A stretch of 64,000 nucleotides of DNA from the NCBI GenBank assembly GCA_016715465.1, contig JADKAA010000029.1:682001-746000 (forward strand), read 5' to 3'. Below, piece by piece: positions 8,205-18,536 of this stretch. The DNA comes from Saprospiraceae bacterium (lineage in GTDB: Bacteria; Bacteroidota; Bacteroidia; Chitinophagales; Saprospiraceae). Each line of letters opens with the position of its first letter. Position 1 is the first letter of the stretch. The position numbers were made by a program, and so were the translations under genes. The notes under the pieces were generated by a model that ran no database searches, was not told the DNA's origin, and was given only the letters and a program-made list of their open reading frames with translations.

Positions 8205-9968
8205 TGGGTACCTGGATTTCCAACAACCGGCTTTTCGGCCGTATAAGTAGTTCCTTCTTTTATCTTAGCATTCTGGTATTGCTCATTCAAACTGTAGGTT
8301 ACGGCACCAAGTTTTCTTTCATCGATGAATATTTTATAGCCTTTAAAATTATTAATTTTTTCTTTGGTGTCTTCTCTGTCTTTGTGAGTATATACATTTA
8401 CCTTCGGGAAACAGAGCTGATGCAGAAGATCGTAAAGGCTGTCTTTGTAGGTGTTTCTGTCTTTTATCTCATTGCAGCCTTCCAATGGCTCGTAGATCAA
8501 AATTTCCTGCCCATTGATTCCCGGGGAAATGTGATATTTTTCTCAATATTTATTGCTTTTTTAAGCATTTCCCAGCGCATCAACAGTGTAAGCAATACAG
8601 GGCTGCATTCCGCTGTTATTTTTGTATTGAGTTTTGTGATGTTGATTTTATGTGGAACCTTTCTTTTATTGCTTCCTGCTTCCACTACCAAAGGCATCAG
8701 TGTAGTAGATGCATTATTTACCATTACGAGTGGCGTAACGGTTACGGGATTGCTGTGGTGGATACAGCGACATCATTTACCATGTTTGGCAAGACTGTCA
8801 TTTTAATTTTTATTCAGTTGGGGGATTAGGCATACTCACCTTCACAAACCTTTTTAGTCTGCTGTTTAAAAGCGACAATAGTTTCCAGAACAGGCTTATG
8901 GTGAGCGAAATGATCAAGGAACTCAACAACCGGGATACATTTTCTACGTTGTTGAAAATCGTGAGCCTGACCCTCATTGTTGAACTGACGGGTGCATTAC
9001 TCATTTACATATCTATTTTTCGCAATCCGGACATTGATCAAAAAATATATTTCGCATTTTTTCACTCCATTTCTGCTTTCTGCAACGCCGGATTTTCCAC
9101 TTTATCAAATGGTCTTTACGAGCACACTGTGCGATTCAATTATATGCTGCAACTCATTGTTGCATGGCTTATTATTACCGGAGGTATTAGTTATTCTGTA
9201 ATGATAAATCACAACAACATCATCACCAATAAACTGAAAGCCATAAGCCGGTATTTCACCAACTCAAGAAAGAGTGAAGGTTTATACCGCATGAACAACA
9301 ACAATTCGCTGGTCATTCGTACGACCCTGCTGTTGTTGGTTTTTGGTATCATTATGTTTTACCTAACAGAATATGACAATGTGCTAAAAGAGCATGATTT
9401 CTGGGGTAAAATTGTGGTGGCATTTTTTAATTCTGTCACACCGAGGACCGCAGGTTTTAACAACGTAAACATGGCTGAACTTACCATGCCTACATTTATG
9501 GTCATTATATTTCTCATGTGGGTGGGTGCTTCACCTGGTTCTACCGGAGGTGGTATTAAAACAACTACATTTGCCGTGGTCATGCTCAATCTTTTCAACC
9601 AGATTAAGGGAAGAACACGGCTGGTTTATAATTGGCGGGAAATCCAGGTCGATTCTATCAATCAGGCCAATGCCGTGATTATTTTGTCCTTTTTTGCCAT
9701 TGGAACCAGCACTTTTGCATTGACATTTTTGAAAAAGAAGCCTTGTTCAAAAGCCTGTTATTTGAAGTGGTTTCGGCATATTCTACCGTTGGGTTGTCTC
9801 TGGGAATTACCCCAAATCTGACCTCAAATTCAAAAATAGTACTCATCATCACGATGTTTCTGGGCAGGGTAAGTTTTCTTACTTTTTAATTGCACTTTAC
9901 CGACAATTTTTAAAGAACACAAAAGGGAGTTAGGCAACTATCCATCAGACAATGTGTTCATTAACTGA
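8201..9968 (+). CDS. trkH: TrkH/KtrB-type potassium uptake membrane subunit (frame broken by several indels)
   Basis: Ion-conducting subunit of a Trk/Ktr potassium transporter. Selectivity-filter regions are visible: TSGVTVTG (near 8730), AFCNAGFST (near 9085), TPRTAGFNNV (near 9440) and YSTVGLSLG (near 9780). GASPGSTGGGIKT is also a family motif. The protein continues through five frame changes, near 8752, 8821 (G run), 9733 (T run), 9890 (T run) and 9923 (A run). The last reading ends in YPSDNVFIN followed by TGA at 9966-9968, a normal KtrB-like tail. Each shift is explained by one missing base in a short run, so this is more likely assembly error than decay. It overlaps cvpA and is followed by trkA. 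Confidence 0.85.
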
Positions 9969-9987
9969 CAAATAAAAATAAATTATT

Positions 9988-10681
9988 ATGAAATTCATCA
10001 TACTTGGACTGGGCAACTTTGGATCGAATCTCGCCAAAGCGCTGATTATGGATGGACACGAAGTATTTGGGGTCGATGTCAACATGCTAAAGGTTGAAAA
10101 ATATAAAGAAGAGCTCACCCATACCGTCGCCATAGATGTAAACGACGAACAAAGCCTAAATCACCTTCCCCTCACAGATACCGATGCGGTGGTAGTTGCC
10201 ATTGGTGAAGATGTGGGCTCTTCCATCTCGGCTACAGCTTTGTTGAAGAAAAAATTTTAAAGGACGTATCATTGCACGTTCGATAAACGAAATCCATACT
10301 TCCATTCTGGAAGCCATGGGCATCCTGGAAATACATAAGCCGGAAAAAGAATATGCCTTTGAACTCGCACACCGGATCAATGTGCGGGAAGCTTTAAAAA
10401 GCATGGATTTGCCTGGCGATTTTGAAATAATGGAGGTGCGCATACCCCAATCCATTGTAGGTCTAACCTTAAAGGATATTGACATTAAAAATAAATTTGA
10501 AGCACACATTGTAACAGTCATCAAACAAACACCAACGAAAAATATTTTCGGCAATAAAATCATGAATGCCCAAGTATTTGGAATCCTGCACTCCAACTAT
10601 GTATTTGAAGAAGATGACATCCTGCTGATTTTTGGCAAAATCAAAAACATAAACAGGTTTCTCGAATACCACAAAAGATAA
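9988..10681 (+). CDS. trkA: TrkA-type potassium uptake regulatory protein (one frameshift)
   Basis: Cytosolic gating partner of the TrkH subunit just upstream (19-base gap). The N-terminal RCK/Rossmann domain has MKFIILGLGNFGSNLAKAL (GxGxxG) and DGHEVFGVDVN; the acidic D at the second strand suits NAD(H) binding. The frame breaks at about 10250 in an A run: one extra A gives LLKKKF and a stop. The next frame continues FKGRIIARSINEIHTSILEA. The C-terminal TrkA_C domain follows (IPQSIVGLTLKDIDIKNKF ... EEDDILLIFG). Full product is about 231 residues. Confidence 0.87.
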
Positions 10682-10916
10682 AACCAGCTATTCTGTAAAG
10701 ACCAGGGTTTTTGATTATTGGTTGCTCCGCGGTGAATCCTAAATGATGTATTTTTCAGAAATTCATATGTAATTGTATATTATATTATTATACATATTAA
10801 TTTAATCATATATCAATTTATTATAAATTAAAAATGTCTATGCTTTAATTGGTTATGCATAATATTAAAATAATTTATAATTTTGTGGATAATCAAGCAA
10901 TTAAATAAGAGTTGAG
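10682..10916. other. AT-rich intergenic region
   Basis: No gene seen. Very AT-rich (repeated TATA/TAATTA tracts). It contains the -7 element for the SPOR gene. Confidence 0.5.
10878..10885 (+). promoter_or_regulatory. -7 element TAATTTTG for the SPOR gene
   Basis: Exact TAnnTTTG match 31 bases before ATG 10917. No TTTG at the expected distance upstream. Confidence 0.45.
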
Positions 10917-11602
10917 ATGAGCAGGGTACTAAAAATTATGTCCATTGCAGTGGTGCTCTTTCTGGCTTATATGTGGATTTCTGTACTGACCAAATCTTGC
11001 AACAAAAGCAATCAGTCAGAATTAAAACCAAAACAGGAAGCAGCCAAAGATACCAACGAATTTGGCAGCGAGGAATTTTTCAATGAGGACACCATAACCA
11101 CCGATTCTGACCCTTCCATAGACTATAATGAAATTGACGCTACCATCGAAAAAGCAGTTGATAATGCCAAGGGTAACTCTGAAGAAAGGACAGCGGAAAA
11201 ACCAGGACAAAAGACTACGCCTTCCTCTGATCTGACCACTGTGAAAGAAAAACCGGTTACCTTAAAAAAAGTGCCGGAAGCCAGAAATTTGCCAGATACA
11301 AAAACCACAGGCCCGGACAGGCCGGAACCTTTGGTAAAAACCAAAAAACTTCTGATTCTGCGGCAGCTGTTGGCGGAAATTTTATCGTAGTAGCTGGCAA
11401 CTACCTGGTAGAACCCAATGCGGATGCCATGCTTAAAAAACTAAAAAAGAGTGGATTCAATGGTGCTGAAAAAGTAGTATTTGACCTATCCGAATTTTTT
11501 ACAGTCATCGCCGGAAGATACAACAGTCAGGATGCAGCTTCGAGGGCTATTGCCAACTTGAAAGCAAAAGGGATTGACGCTTATATACATAGAAAAAAAT
11601 AA
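10917..11602 (+). CDS. Membrane-anchored SPOR domain protein (one frameshift)
   Basis: N-terminal membrane anchor (residues 7-26), a long low-complexity linker rich in Lys, Glu, Thr and Pro, then a SPOR domain. The frame breaks near 11345 in an A run (one A missing): one frame ends in LLAEILS while the other continues KTSDSAAAVGGNFIVVAGNYLVEPNADA. It then reads GFNGAEKVVFDLSEFFTVIAGRY and IANLKAKGIDAYIHRKK, ending with TAA 11600-11602. SPOR domains bind denuded glycan strands of septal peptidoglycan, so a role in cell division or wall remodelling is likely. Full length is about 228 residues. Confidence 0.8.
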
Positions 11603-11640
11603 ACCCCATACAATCTAAGCCTCACTATAAATAAGTGAAA

Positions 11641-12468
11641 TTATTCTTGTGAATCTATCCATGCTGTTAGCAGCCGCATGACTTTTTCTGTTGATGCTTC
11701 CATTACCTTTACAACTTCTTCTATCGTAGTTTCCTTCAATGCAGAAGGAGGAAAACAAATATTAGAAACGATAGAAAGTACGAGCACATCAAGGTTTCGA
11801 TACTTTGCCACAATAACTTCTGGTACAGTGGACATACCCACCAGATCGGCACCAAGCATTCTGGCCATTTTATATTCGGCCGGTGTTTCAAGGCTTGGAC
11901 CCTGCCAACCGAGGTAAACACCTTCATGAAGTTTAATGCCCATTGCTGCGGCAGTATTCTTCATCGAATTTCTTAAGGTTACCGGGTATGCGTGCAACAT
12001 ATCCGGAAACCTTGGTCCGAGTTCGGCATCATACGTCCCCCGAAGTGGATTGGCAGGAAATAAATTGATATGATCCCTGACCAAAACGAGATCACCCGCA
12101 TGATAACGGGGGTTAAGTCCGCCGGCCGCGTTGGTCATCACCAGATTTTTTGCGCCCAGTGTCGCCATCACATGTATGTAATAAGTCACTTCTTCCATGC
12201 CGTATCCTTCATAATAATGGAAACGGCCAGAGAGGAGCAGCAAGTTTTTATTTCCCAGCCTGCCGTAAATCAGCTTGCCACTGTGTCCTTCTACCGTTGA
12301 AATAGGAAATAATGGAATATCCGAATAGTCAATAATTAGTTTGTCTTTTAACATGGTTTCAATGCCGGAAAGCCCGGTGCCCAAAACCATGGCGATGTCA
12401 ACGGTTCCTACTCCCCTGTTGCGCAGATATTCAGTGGTGAGATCGGCCTTTTCAGCAATCACCCCCAT
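11641..12468 (-). CDS. Purine-nucleoside phosphorylase
   Basis: Cleaves purine nucleosides with phosphate to base and (deoxy)ribose 1-phosphate. 275 residues, the size of the trimeric PNP family. Motifs: MVLGTGLSGIE (phosphate loop), VEGHSGKLIYGRL, SGRFHYYEGYG, VMTNAAGGLNPRYHAGDLVLVRDHINL and WQGPSLETPAEYKMARMLGADLVGMSTVPE. The usual purine-binding Asn segment reads SNICFPPS here, somewhat divergent. Its ATG overlaps the mqnC stop by one base (TGATG), so translation is coupled; the link may be salvage of the purine base released in the futalosine pathway (inference). Confidence 0.92.
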   Translation of the reverse strand: MGVIAEKADLTTEYLRNRGVGTVDIAMVLGTGLSGIETMLKDKLIIDYSDIPLFPISTVEGHSGKLIYGRLGNKNLLLLSGRFHYYEGYGMEEVTYYIHVMATLGAKNLVMTNAAGGLNPRYHAGDLVLVRDHINLFPANPLRGTYDAELGPRFPDMLHAYPVTLRNSMKNTAAAMGIKLHEGVYLGWQGPSLETPAEYKMARMLGADLVGMSTVPEVIVAKYRNLDVLVLSIVSNICFPPSALKETTIEEVVKVMEASTEKVMRLLTAWIDSQE

Positions 12469-13624
12469 CAGTCGATTATCATTGACGCATGATCTAGTTG
12501 TTGCTGAAGGATTTTTTCCGGCACATTCCTGTATTCGTATTGCTGATTGCGCAATTGTGGCGTAAAGCCCACTTCCCTGATGGCAGCCTGAATGCCGTCT
12601 GCCGTAAAGCGAAAAGCAGCTCCAGCCGCAGATACTACATTCTCTTCGATCATAATGCTGCCAAAATCATTGGCACCTGCAAAAAGACAAAGTTGAGCTA
12701 TCTTTTTTCCAACCGTAAGCCAGGAGGCTTGTATGTTCACTATATTTGGCAGCATTATTCTGCTCATGGCTATCATCCGCACATATTCATCCCCGGTGCA
12801 GGTATTGCGGGCTCGTTTGAGCCTCCGAAGGATGGTATCTTCATCCATAAAAGGCCATGGAATAAAGGCTAGAAAACCTTTGGCATTTTCAGGTTTGACA
12901 GCCTGAACTTCGCGCAACTTTACAAAATGCTGCATCCGTTCAAGGTTGGTTTCTATGTGCCCAAACATCATGGTGGCAGAGGGGGTTATGTCCAACTGAT
13001 GAGCAGTCTTCATGATCTCCAGCCACTCATCAGCACCGCATTTTCCTTTCGAAATCAGCCTGCGCACCCTGTCGTCCAGGATTTCCGCCCCTGCACCCGG
13101 CAAAGAGTCAAGACCCGACTCTTTAAGTGCCTGCAACACTTCCCAATGTGTAGATTTTTCAAGCTTGGTTATGTGGGCAACTTCCAGGGACCCAGCGCAT
13201 GAAGTTTCAGGTTTGGAAACATCTGCTTTAGATCGCGAAAAAGGCTTGTATAATATTTTAAGCCTAGATCAGGGTGATGACCTCCCTGAAGCAGGAGTTG
13301 TTCACCCCCAAAACTAAAGGTCTCCTCAATTTTTTGTCGATATTCTTCCAGCGTGGTAATGTAAGCCTCGTCATGGCCTGGTCGCCTGTAGAAATTACAA
13401 AACTTACAATTTGCGATGCAAACATTGGTGGTATTGCTATTTCTGTCTATAATCCAGGTGACCAGATTGCCCGGCACATGGTGCTGTTTGATCTGATTTC
13501 CCACATACATCAATTCGGCAGTGCCTGCATTTTCAAAAAGGAAGACGCCTTCCTCAGCAGAGAGGAATTCTCTCCTGGAAGCCCGCGTCAATAAATCCCC
13601 TACTTCGTATTTCAATGATGGCAT
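12468..13624 (-). CDS. mqnC: Cyclic dehypoxanthine futalosine synthase, radical SAM (one frameshift)
   Basis: Radical SAM enzyme of futalosine-route menaquinone synthesis that cyclises dehypoxanthine futalosine. The Fe-S motif CxxxCxxC is in TTNVCIANCKFCNFYRR. Other MqnC marks are GGEQLLLQGGHHPDLGLKYY, LHALGPSEV, NIQASWLTVGKK and GANDFGSIMIEENVVSAAG; the last two favour MqnC over MqnE. The frame breaks near 13168: GGTCCCTGGAAG lacks one base relative to the family reading GPSEV. The downstream frame then continues AHITKLEKSTHWEVLQALK. Full product is about 385 residues. MqnB lies at 49871-50542; mqnA, D and E are not in the window. Confidence 0.88.
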
Positions 13625-13744
13625 AAATAATTGTATTTATCAGCTAAAATGTTGCTGAGTAAACAATTCATACAGGCAAAAGTTGACATAGTCTTTCCAG
13701 ACAATGTTACATCTGCGCTCTGTGAAGATGACCGATTATAATTT

Positions 13745-15601
13745 TCAAACCCTTTCAGGCGCAAGTTCCCATTTTTCGGGACTCCTCCACAACGCACCCA
13801 CCAACAGTTCCCTCATGAAGAAGACTTCTTTGGGCAGTCTGTCATACAATTTGGAAAACAGGTCTTCGTGTAACAGGAATTCCTGTTTCCAGGCTTCTCT
13901 GTTGATAGACATTACTTTTTTGAAATGGTCGCGCGTAAATTCTTCGAGGCCATTAAAATCCATGTCTTTATACCTAGGAATCCAGCCTATTGGACATTCT
14001 ACGGCGGATGCTTTGCCTTTTACCCGATTGATGATCCACTGGAGGACGCGCATGTTTTGACCATAGCCTGGCCATTCGAAGTTTCCGTTTTCATCTTTAA
14101 GAAACCAGTTTACCCCAAAAATCCTGGGTGAGTTTGGCAAATCTCTGCCAAACTGAAGCCAGTGATTGAGGTAATCTCCCATATGATAGCCGAGGAAAGG
14201 CAACATGGCAAATGGATCCCTCCTTACCTTTCCCTGTTCTCCGAAGGCAGCAGCTGTTGTTTCAGAGCCCATGGTGGCGGCCAAATAGACGCCGAAGCTC
14301 CAGTTAAATGATTGGTAAACCAAAGGAACGGTAGTACTTCTCCTTCCGCCAAAAATAAAGGCAGAGATGGGCACACCTGATTTATCATCCCAGCGATCGT
14401 CAATCACAGGATTTTGAAAAGCCGGAGCTGTGAATCTGGCATTTGGGTGTGCTGCAGGTTTTCCGGAGGCCGGGTCATAAGGCTTTCCTGTCCAATCTGT
14501 CATATTGGCCGGTATTTCTTTTGACATGCCTTCCCACCATACGTCCCCATCTTCAGTAATGGCCACATTGGTGAAGATGGTATTGTTTTTGATGGTTTCC
14601 ATCGCATTGGGATTGGTTTTAAAGCTGGTACCTGGCGCAACGCCGAAATAACCCGCTTCCGGATTGATGGCATGAAGTTTTCCATCTTCATTTTTATGAA
14701 TCCATGCAATGTCATCCCCAACGGTTGTGATTTTCCAGCCATTCAAAGCCTCCGGCGGTATAAGCATGGCAAAATTCGTCTTACCACACGCACTGGGGAA
14801 CGCAGCTGCTACATAATCTTTTTCTCCCTCCGGGCTTTGGACCCCAAGGATGAGCATATGTTCTGCCAGCCACCCCTCGTCCCGACCAAGGACAGAGGCG
14901 ATTCGGAGGGCAAAACACTTTTTACCCAGTAGGGCATTGCCTCCATAACCGCTGCCATAAGAAATGACGAGCCGTTCTTCAGGAAAATGTGTGATATATT
15001 TGGTTGTTGGATTGCAGGGCCATTTGGCATCTTCGGTGCCTTTAAGCGGAGCACCTACTGTATGGATACATTTTACATATTCATGGAGATATAAATAAGG
15101 AGTGATGTCCTTACCCATTCTTGTCATGATTTTCATATTCACCACCACGTACTCAGAATCGGTAATTTGCACGCCATACCGGCTCAGCGGGGAACCAACC
15201 GGACCCATACAGAATGGGATTACGTAAAGGGTACGGCCACTCATGGCACCCTTTGTCAAAGGTTCCAGGGTATCTTTCATTTCCCGGGGATCCATCCAAT
15301 TGTTGGTTGGGCCGGCATCTTCTTTCCTTCTGCTGCAAATAAAAGTCCTGTCTTCAACCCGGGCAACGTCACTGGGATCACTAAAGCAGGCAAAAGAATT
15401 TGGACGCTTGAGGGGATTTAGTTTGATAAATGTCCCCTTTTCTACTAATTTCTGGCAAAGTCTGTCGTATTCTTCGTCGGTGCCATCACACCAATAAATG
15501 TCATTTGCATCAAAGTGAACGGCTAAATTTTTAATCCAATTATCCAGGTGAGATTTGGCATCGGTGTCCTGGCCGAACGTGTGTTGTTGATTTTGTAACA
15601 T
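13745..15601 (-). CDS. pckG: Phosphoenolpyruvate carboxykinase (GTP)
   Basis: Converts oxaloacetate plus GTP to PEP and CO2 for gluconeogenesis, or the reverse for anaplerosis. 618 residues, the length of GTP-type enzymes. The P-loop is AFPSACGKTNFAMLIP (about 267-282) with the hyper-reactive cysteine near 272. The metal/GTP block is TTVGDDIAWI. Also seen: NNWMDP near the N-terminus, SGRTLYVIPFCMGPVGSPLSR (PEP site) and FGGRRSTTVPLV (guanine-binding region). A minus-strand -7 element lies at 15628-15621, 20 bases before the ATG, so it is transcribed alone. Confidence 0.95.
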   Translation of the reverse strand: MLQNQQHTFGQDTDAKSHLDNWIKNLAVHFDANDIYWCDGTDEEYDRLCQKLVEKGTFIKLNPLKRPNSFACFSDPSDVARVEDRTFICSRRKEDAGPTNNWMDPREMKDTLEPLTKGAMSGRTLYVIPFCMGPVGSPLSRYGVQITDSEYVVVNMKIMTRMGKDITPYLYLHEYVKCIHTVGAPLKGTEDAKWPCNPTTKYITHFPEERLVISYGSGYGGNALLGKKCFALRIASVLGRDEGWLAEHMLILGVQSPEGEKDYVAAAFPSACGKTNFAMLIPPEALNGWKITTVGDDIAWIHKNEDGKLHAINPEAGYFGVAPGTSFKTNPNAMETIKNNTIFTNVAITEDGDVWWEGMSKEIPANMTDWTGKPYDPASGKPAAHPNARFTAPAFQNPVIDDRWDDKSGVPISAFIFGGRRSTTVPLVYQSFNWSFGVYLAATMGSETTAAAFGEQGKVRRDPFAMLPFLGYHMGDYLNHWLQFGRDLPNSPRIFGVNWFLKDENGNFEWPGYGQNMRVLQWIINRVKGKASAVECPIGWIPRYKDMDFNGLEEFTRDHFKKVMSINREAWKQEFLLHEDLFSKLYDRLPKEVFFMRELLVGALWRSPEKWELAPERV

Positions 15602-15620
15602 GGCTTCTAAAATGTTTTGG

Positions 15621-15628
15621 CAAAAATA
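15621..15628 (-). promoter_or_regulatory. -7 element TATTTTTG for pckG
   Basis: Reads TATTTTTG on the minus strand, an exact TAnnTTTG match, 20 bases before the pckG ATG. Confidence 0.5.
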
Positions 15629-15745
15629 AACAAATAGCCAGGGAAAGCATCATGAATTTAGATAATGCTTGTCACATCAACACATAATTTTGATCGTTAG
15701 TGTAAATTAGACACTAATATTTCCTCAAAATTGACCGGCAATGTT

Positions 15746-15753
15746 TATATTTG
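15746..15753 (+). promoter_or_regulatory. -7 element TATATTTG for proC
   Basis: Exact TAnnTTTG match, 19 bases before the proC ATG, divergent from the pckG promoter. Confidence 0.5.
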
Positions 15754-15772
15754 AAATCATTAAATAAATAAT

Positions 15773-16576
15773 ATGAGGATCCTGGTTATTGGCGGCGGCA
15801 ACATGGGGCTCACCTTTGCCAAAAGTTTTCTTTCAACCCATATTGTTACGCCTGAACAAATGGTGGTGTTGGAAAAATCTGAAGAGAAAGCGATTGAATT
15901 AAGCAGACTCAATGTGGGCACCATTTATGGAGAACCTGGTCAATATATCCGGGAGTCGGACCTCATTATTCTGGCTGTAAAGCCACAGGATTTTAAGGAC
16001 CTTTCCCTGCGAATAAAACCCTTTATTGACCCACAGCAAGTAGTGTTGAGTATTATGGCAGGCGTAAAGATGGATACGATTGTAGAAGCATTCGGGACGC
16101 CCAAAGTGGTGAGGGCAATGCCCAATCTTCCCGCCCAGGTGGGTGTAGGAATGACGGTATTCACCTCGTTGCCTGAAGTAAGCCGTATTGAACTTGTGAC
16201 GGTCCAAAACCTCATTAATTCCACCGGAAAAGCCATTTATGTGGAGGATGAAAACATGGTAGATGCGGCCACGGCCATTTCAGGCTCGGGTCCTGCTTAT
16301 GTATTCTATATCATGCATGGTTTGATCGAAGCAGCCCATCAGATGGGATTCACGCAGGCAGAATCTGAATTGTTATCCTATCAGACCTTTAGAGGGGCTG
16401 TCGAACTATTTAATAAATCTGAATACAATTGCGAAGAATGGATTGGTAAGGTCATGTCCAAAGGAGGAACCACGGAAGCAGCCTTCCGGGTCTTTCGCGA
16501 AGAAAAAACCAGAGACGGTTTTATTAAAGGTGTGCACGGAGCACTGATCAGGGCAAAAGAATTGAGTAAATCTTAA
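15773..16576 (+). CDS. proC: Pyrroline-5-carboxylate reductase
   Basis: Last step of proline synthesis: reduces pyrroline-5-carboxylate with NAD(P)H. 267 residues. N-terminal Rossmann motif MRILVIGGGNMGLTFAKSFL (GxGxMG). LAVKPQDF and VVRAMPNLPAQVGVGMTVF are the central family blocks. The C-terminal helical dimer domain has the ProC signature DAATAISGSGPAYVFYIMHGL and MSKGGTTEAAFRVF. It has its own -7 element, so it appears monocistronic. Confidence 0.96.
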   Translation: MRILVIGGGNMGLTFAKSFLSTHIVTPEQMVVLEKSEEKAIELSRLNVGTIYGEPGQYIRESDLIILAVKPQDFKDLSLRIKPFIDPQQVVLSIMAGVKMDTIVEAFGTPKVVRAMPNLPAQVGVGMTVFTSLPEVSRIELVTVQNLINSTGKAIYVEDENMVDAATAISGSGPAYVFYIMHGLIEAAHQMGFTQAESELLSYQTFRGAVELFNKSEYNCEEWIGKVMSKGGTTEAAFRVFREEKTRDGFIKGVHGALIRAKELSKS

Positions 16577-16660
16577 TTGCTTTTGCCATCTTTTTGTGCC
16601 AAACAGATGCCCCATTAAAAACCAACTGATATATTTTGAACATAAAAAGTCACATAAACC

Positions 16661-18520
16661 ATGAAATACACGCTTTGGGTTATTTGCATTATTTTGATGG
16701 GTTTTTCATGCAGCCCAAAAAAACAGAAACCATCCTCAATGGCAAAATATGATGAAGCGCCATCGTGGGCTGCGGGTGCAATCTGGTATCAGATATTTAT
16801 TGAAAGGTTTCGAAATGGAAATCCGGACAATGACCCGGACCTGGGTACCATGCAAGGCGCCCTTTCCGATGAAATTCCCGTAACCTGGCAGCTAACGCCA
16901 TGGGCCCACAATTGGTATGGTGAAGAATCATGGACCCAAGAGACCGGCCTGGATTTTTATCGCACCATTCAGATGCGCCGTTATGGCGGTGACTTGCAGG
17001 GGGTGTTTGACAAGGTTGATTACCTCCGGGATTTGGGTATTAATGCTGTATATTTTAATCCTTTAAACGACTCTCCCAGTCTTCACAAATACGATGCGCG
17101 TTCCTATCAGCACATCGACGTAACCCTGGGTAATGACAAAGAAGGCGACATTGCACTGCTGAAAGCTGAGGATCCGGGCAAGCCGGAAAGTTGGGTGTGG
17201 ACCAATGCAGATAAAATGTTTACCGAACTCATTAAAAAATTTCACGAGGCAGGAATTCGCGTCATTCTGGACTTTTCATGGAACCATACCGGCACGCAAT
17301 TTTGGGCATTTAAGGATGTAAGATCCAAAGGAAAACAATCGCTGTATGCAGATTGGTATGAGGTTAAATCGTATGACGATCCCAATACCCAGGAAAATGA
17401 ATTTGAATATGACGGATGGGTAGGTGTCAAGAGTATGCCTGAGATAAAGAAGTTAAAAAGCAGCGAAAAACAACCGGGCAGGCCCTATGAAGGCAACCTG
17501 CCTGATGCAGTGAAAGCACACATTTTTGCAGTATGTCAGAAGTGGATGGACCCCAATGGAGATGGCAATCCGGAAGATGGCATTGATGGCATGAGGCTTG
17601 ATGTGGCTGAACACGTGCCTCTGGGCTTCTGGCGGGATCTGAGACAGTTTACCCGGAAAATCAATCCGGAATTTTATCTCATTGGCGAAAATTGGTGGAC
17701 AAAATGGCCGGATGAGTTAATGGATCCTGAACCGTGGGTTAAAGGAGATATATTTGATGCCGTCATGCATTATCAGTGGTACAAACCCGTGAGGGCCTAC
17801 ATCAACCAGGGGGAAGACCGCATTGATCTTTCAGGACTTTATGATGCACTGGACAGCATTTACAGCAAATACAGGCCTTCAACCCGGCACGCCATGATGA
17901 ACCTGATTTCTTCGCATGATTCCGAGCGAGCCTTATCAGGCATGTTCAATCACAATAAATATAAATACCACAGCAAACCCCTGGAGGACCAATATTATAA
18001 GACCGGAAAGCCCGATAAACTGGCCTATCAGAAACTCGAAGTATTGCTGCTTCATCAGTTTACATTTTGTGGCGCCCCACACATATGGAATGGTGATGAA
18101 ATGGGTATGTGGGGTGCCGATGATCCGGACAACAGAAAGCCACTTTGGTGGCCGGACATAAAAATGGATGTGGAAAGTCCTTTGTATGCAGAATCCGGCG
18201 CAGGCCTGGATCAACCTCAATTTGACCAGTCACTATTTGAATATTTTGCTTCACTTTGCAGCCTTAGAAAAGAACAGGTGGTGTTGCAGCATGGCAGTTT
18301 TGCCTTTAACCGGAATCTCATAGATCAGGGGATTTTCTCCTATACCCGTAAAGCAGGAGCTGATGAAATCCTGGTACTGATCAATGCAGAAGCTGAATCA
18401 AAATCGCTGCCTGCTGAAGATTACAAGAATTTCAAACCGATCTACAGCCGGAATGCCGGCTTTGACAAGACTGAAGTTAAAATGGCGCCTTATTCGGGAT
18501 TGGTATTGAAAAAAATATGA
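16661..18520 (+). CDS. Secreted GH13 alpha-amylase family lipoprotein
   Basis: 619 residues with a lipoprotein signal peptide ending at the lipobox GFSC (Cys17). The GH13 barrel is clear: AIWYQIFIERF, the YLRDLGINAVYFNP strand, VILDFSWNHT, the nucleophile Asp314 in GMRLDVAEH, the general acid Glu343 in LIGENWW, and the third carboxylate Asp420 in ISSHDSERA. In most amylases that motif reads NHD, so SHD is a small variant. A C-terminal beta domain follows. It probably hydrolyses alpha-glucans or maltodextrins at the cell surface or periplasm. No sus-type neighbours or regulator are adjacent. Confidence 0.92.
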   Translation: MKYTLWVICIILMGFSCSPKKQKPSSMAKYDEAPSWAAGAIWYQIFIERFRNGNPDNDPDLGTMQGALSDEIPVTWQLTPWAHNWYGEESWTQETGLDFYRTIQMRRYGGDLQGVFDKVDYLRDLGINAVYFNPLNDSPSLHKYDARSYQHIDVTLGNDKEGDIALLKAEDPGKPESWVWTNADKMFTELIKKFHEAGIRVILDFSWNHTGTQFWAFKDVRSKGKQSLYADWYEVKSYDDPNTQENEFEYDGWVGVKSMPEIKKLKSSEKQPGRPYEGNLPDAVKAHIFAVCQKWMDPNGDGNPEDGIDGMRLDVAEHVPLGFWRDLRQFTRKINPEFYLIGENWWTKWPDELMDPEPWVKGDIFDAVMHYQWYKPVRAYINQGEDRIDLSGLYDALDSIYSKYRPSTRHAMMNLISSHDSERALSGMFNHNKYKYHSKPLEDQYYKTGKPDKLAYQKLEVLLLHQFTFCGAPHIWNGDEMGMWGADDPDNRKPLWWPDIKMDVESPLYAESGAGLDQPQFDQSLFEYFASLCSLRKEQVVLQHGSFAFNRNLIDQGIFSYTRKAGADEILVLINAEAESKSLPAEDYKNFKPIYSRNAGFDKTEVKMAPYSGLVLKKI

Positions 18521-18536
18521 ATTACCCGGATACAGG

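Noticed and set aside
12927..13317. Two + strand ORFs of about 90-100 codons
   Set aside because: Antisense shadows of mqnC.
12468..13624. MqnE instead of MqnC
   Set aside because: The HPDL, QASWLT and GANDFGS blocks fit MqnC better than MqnE.
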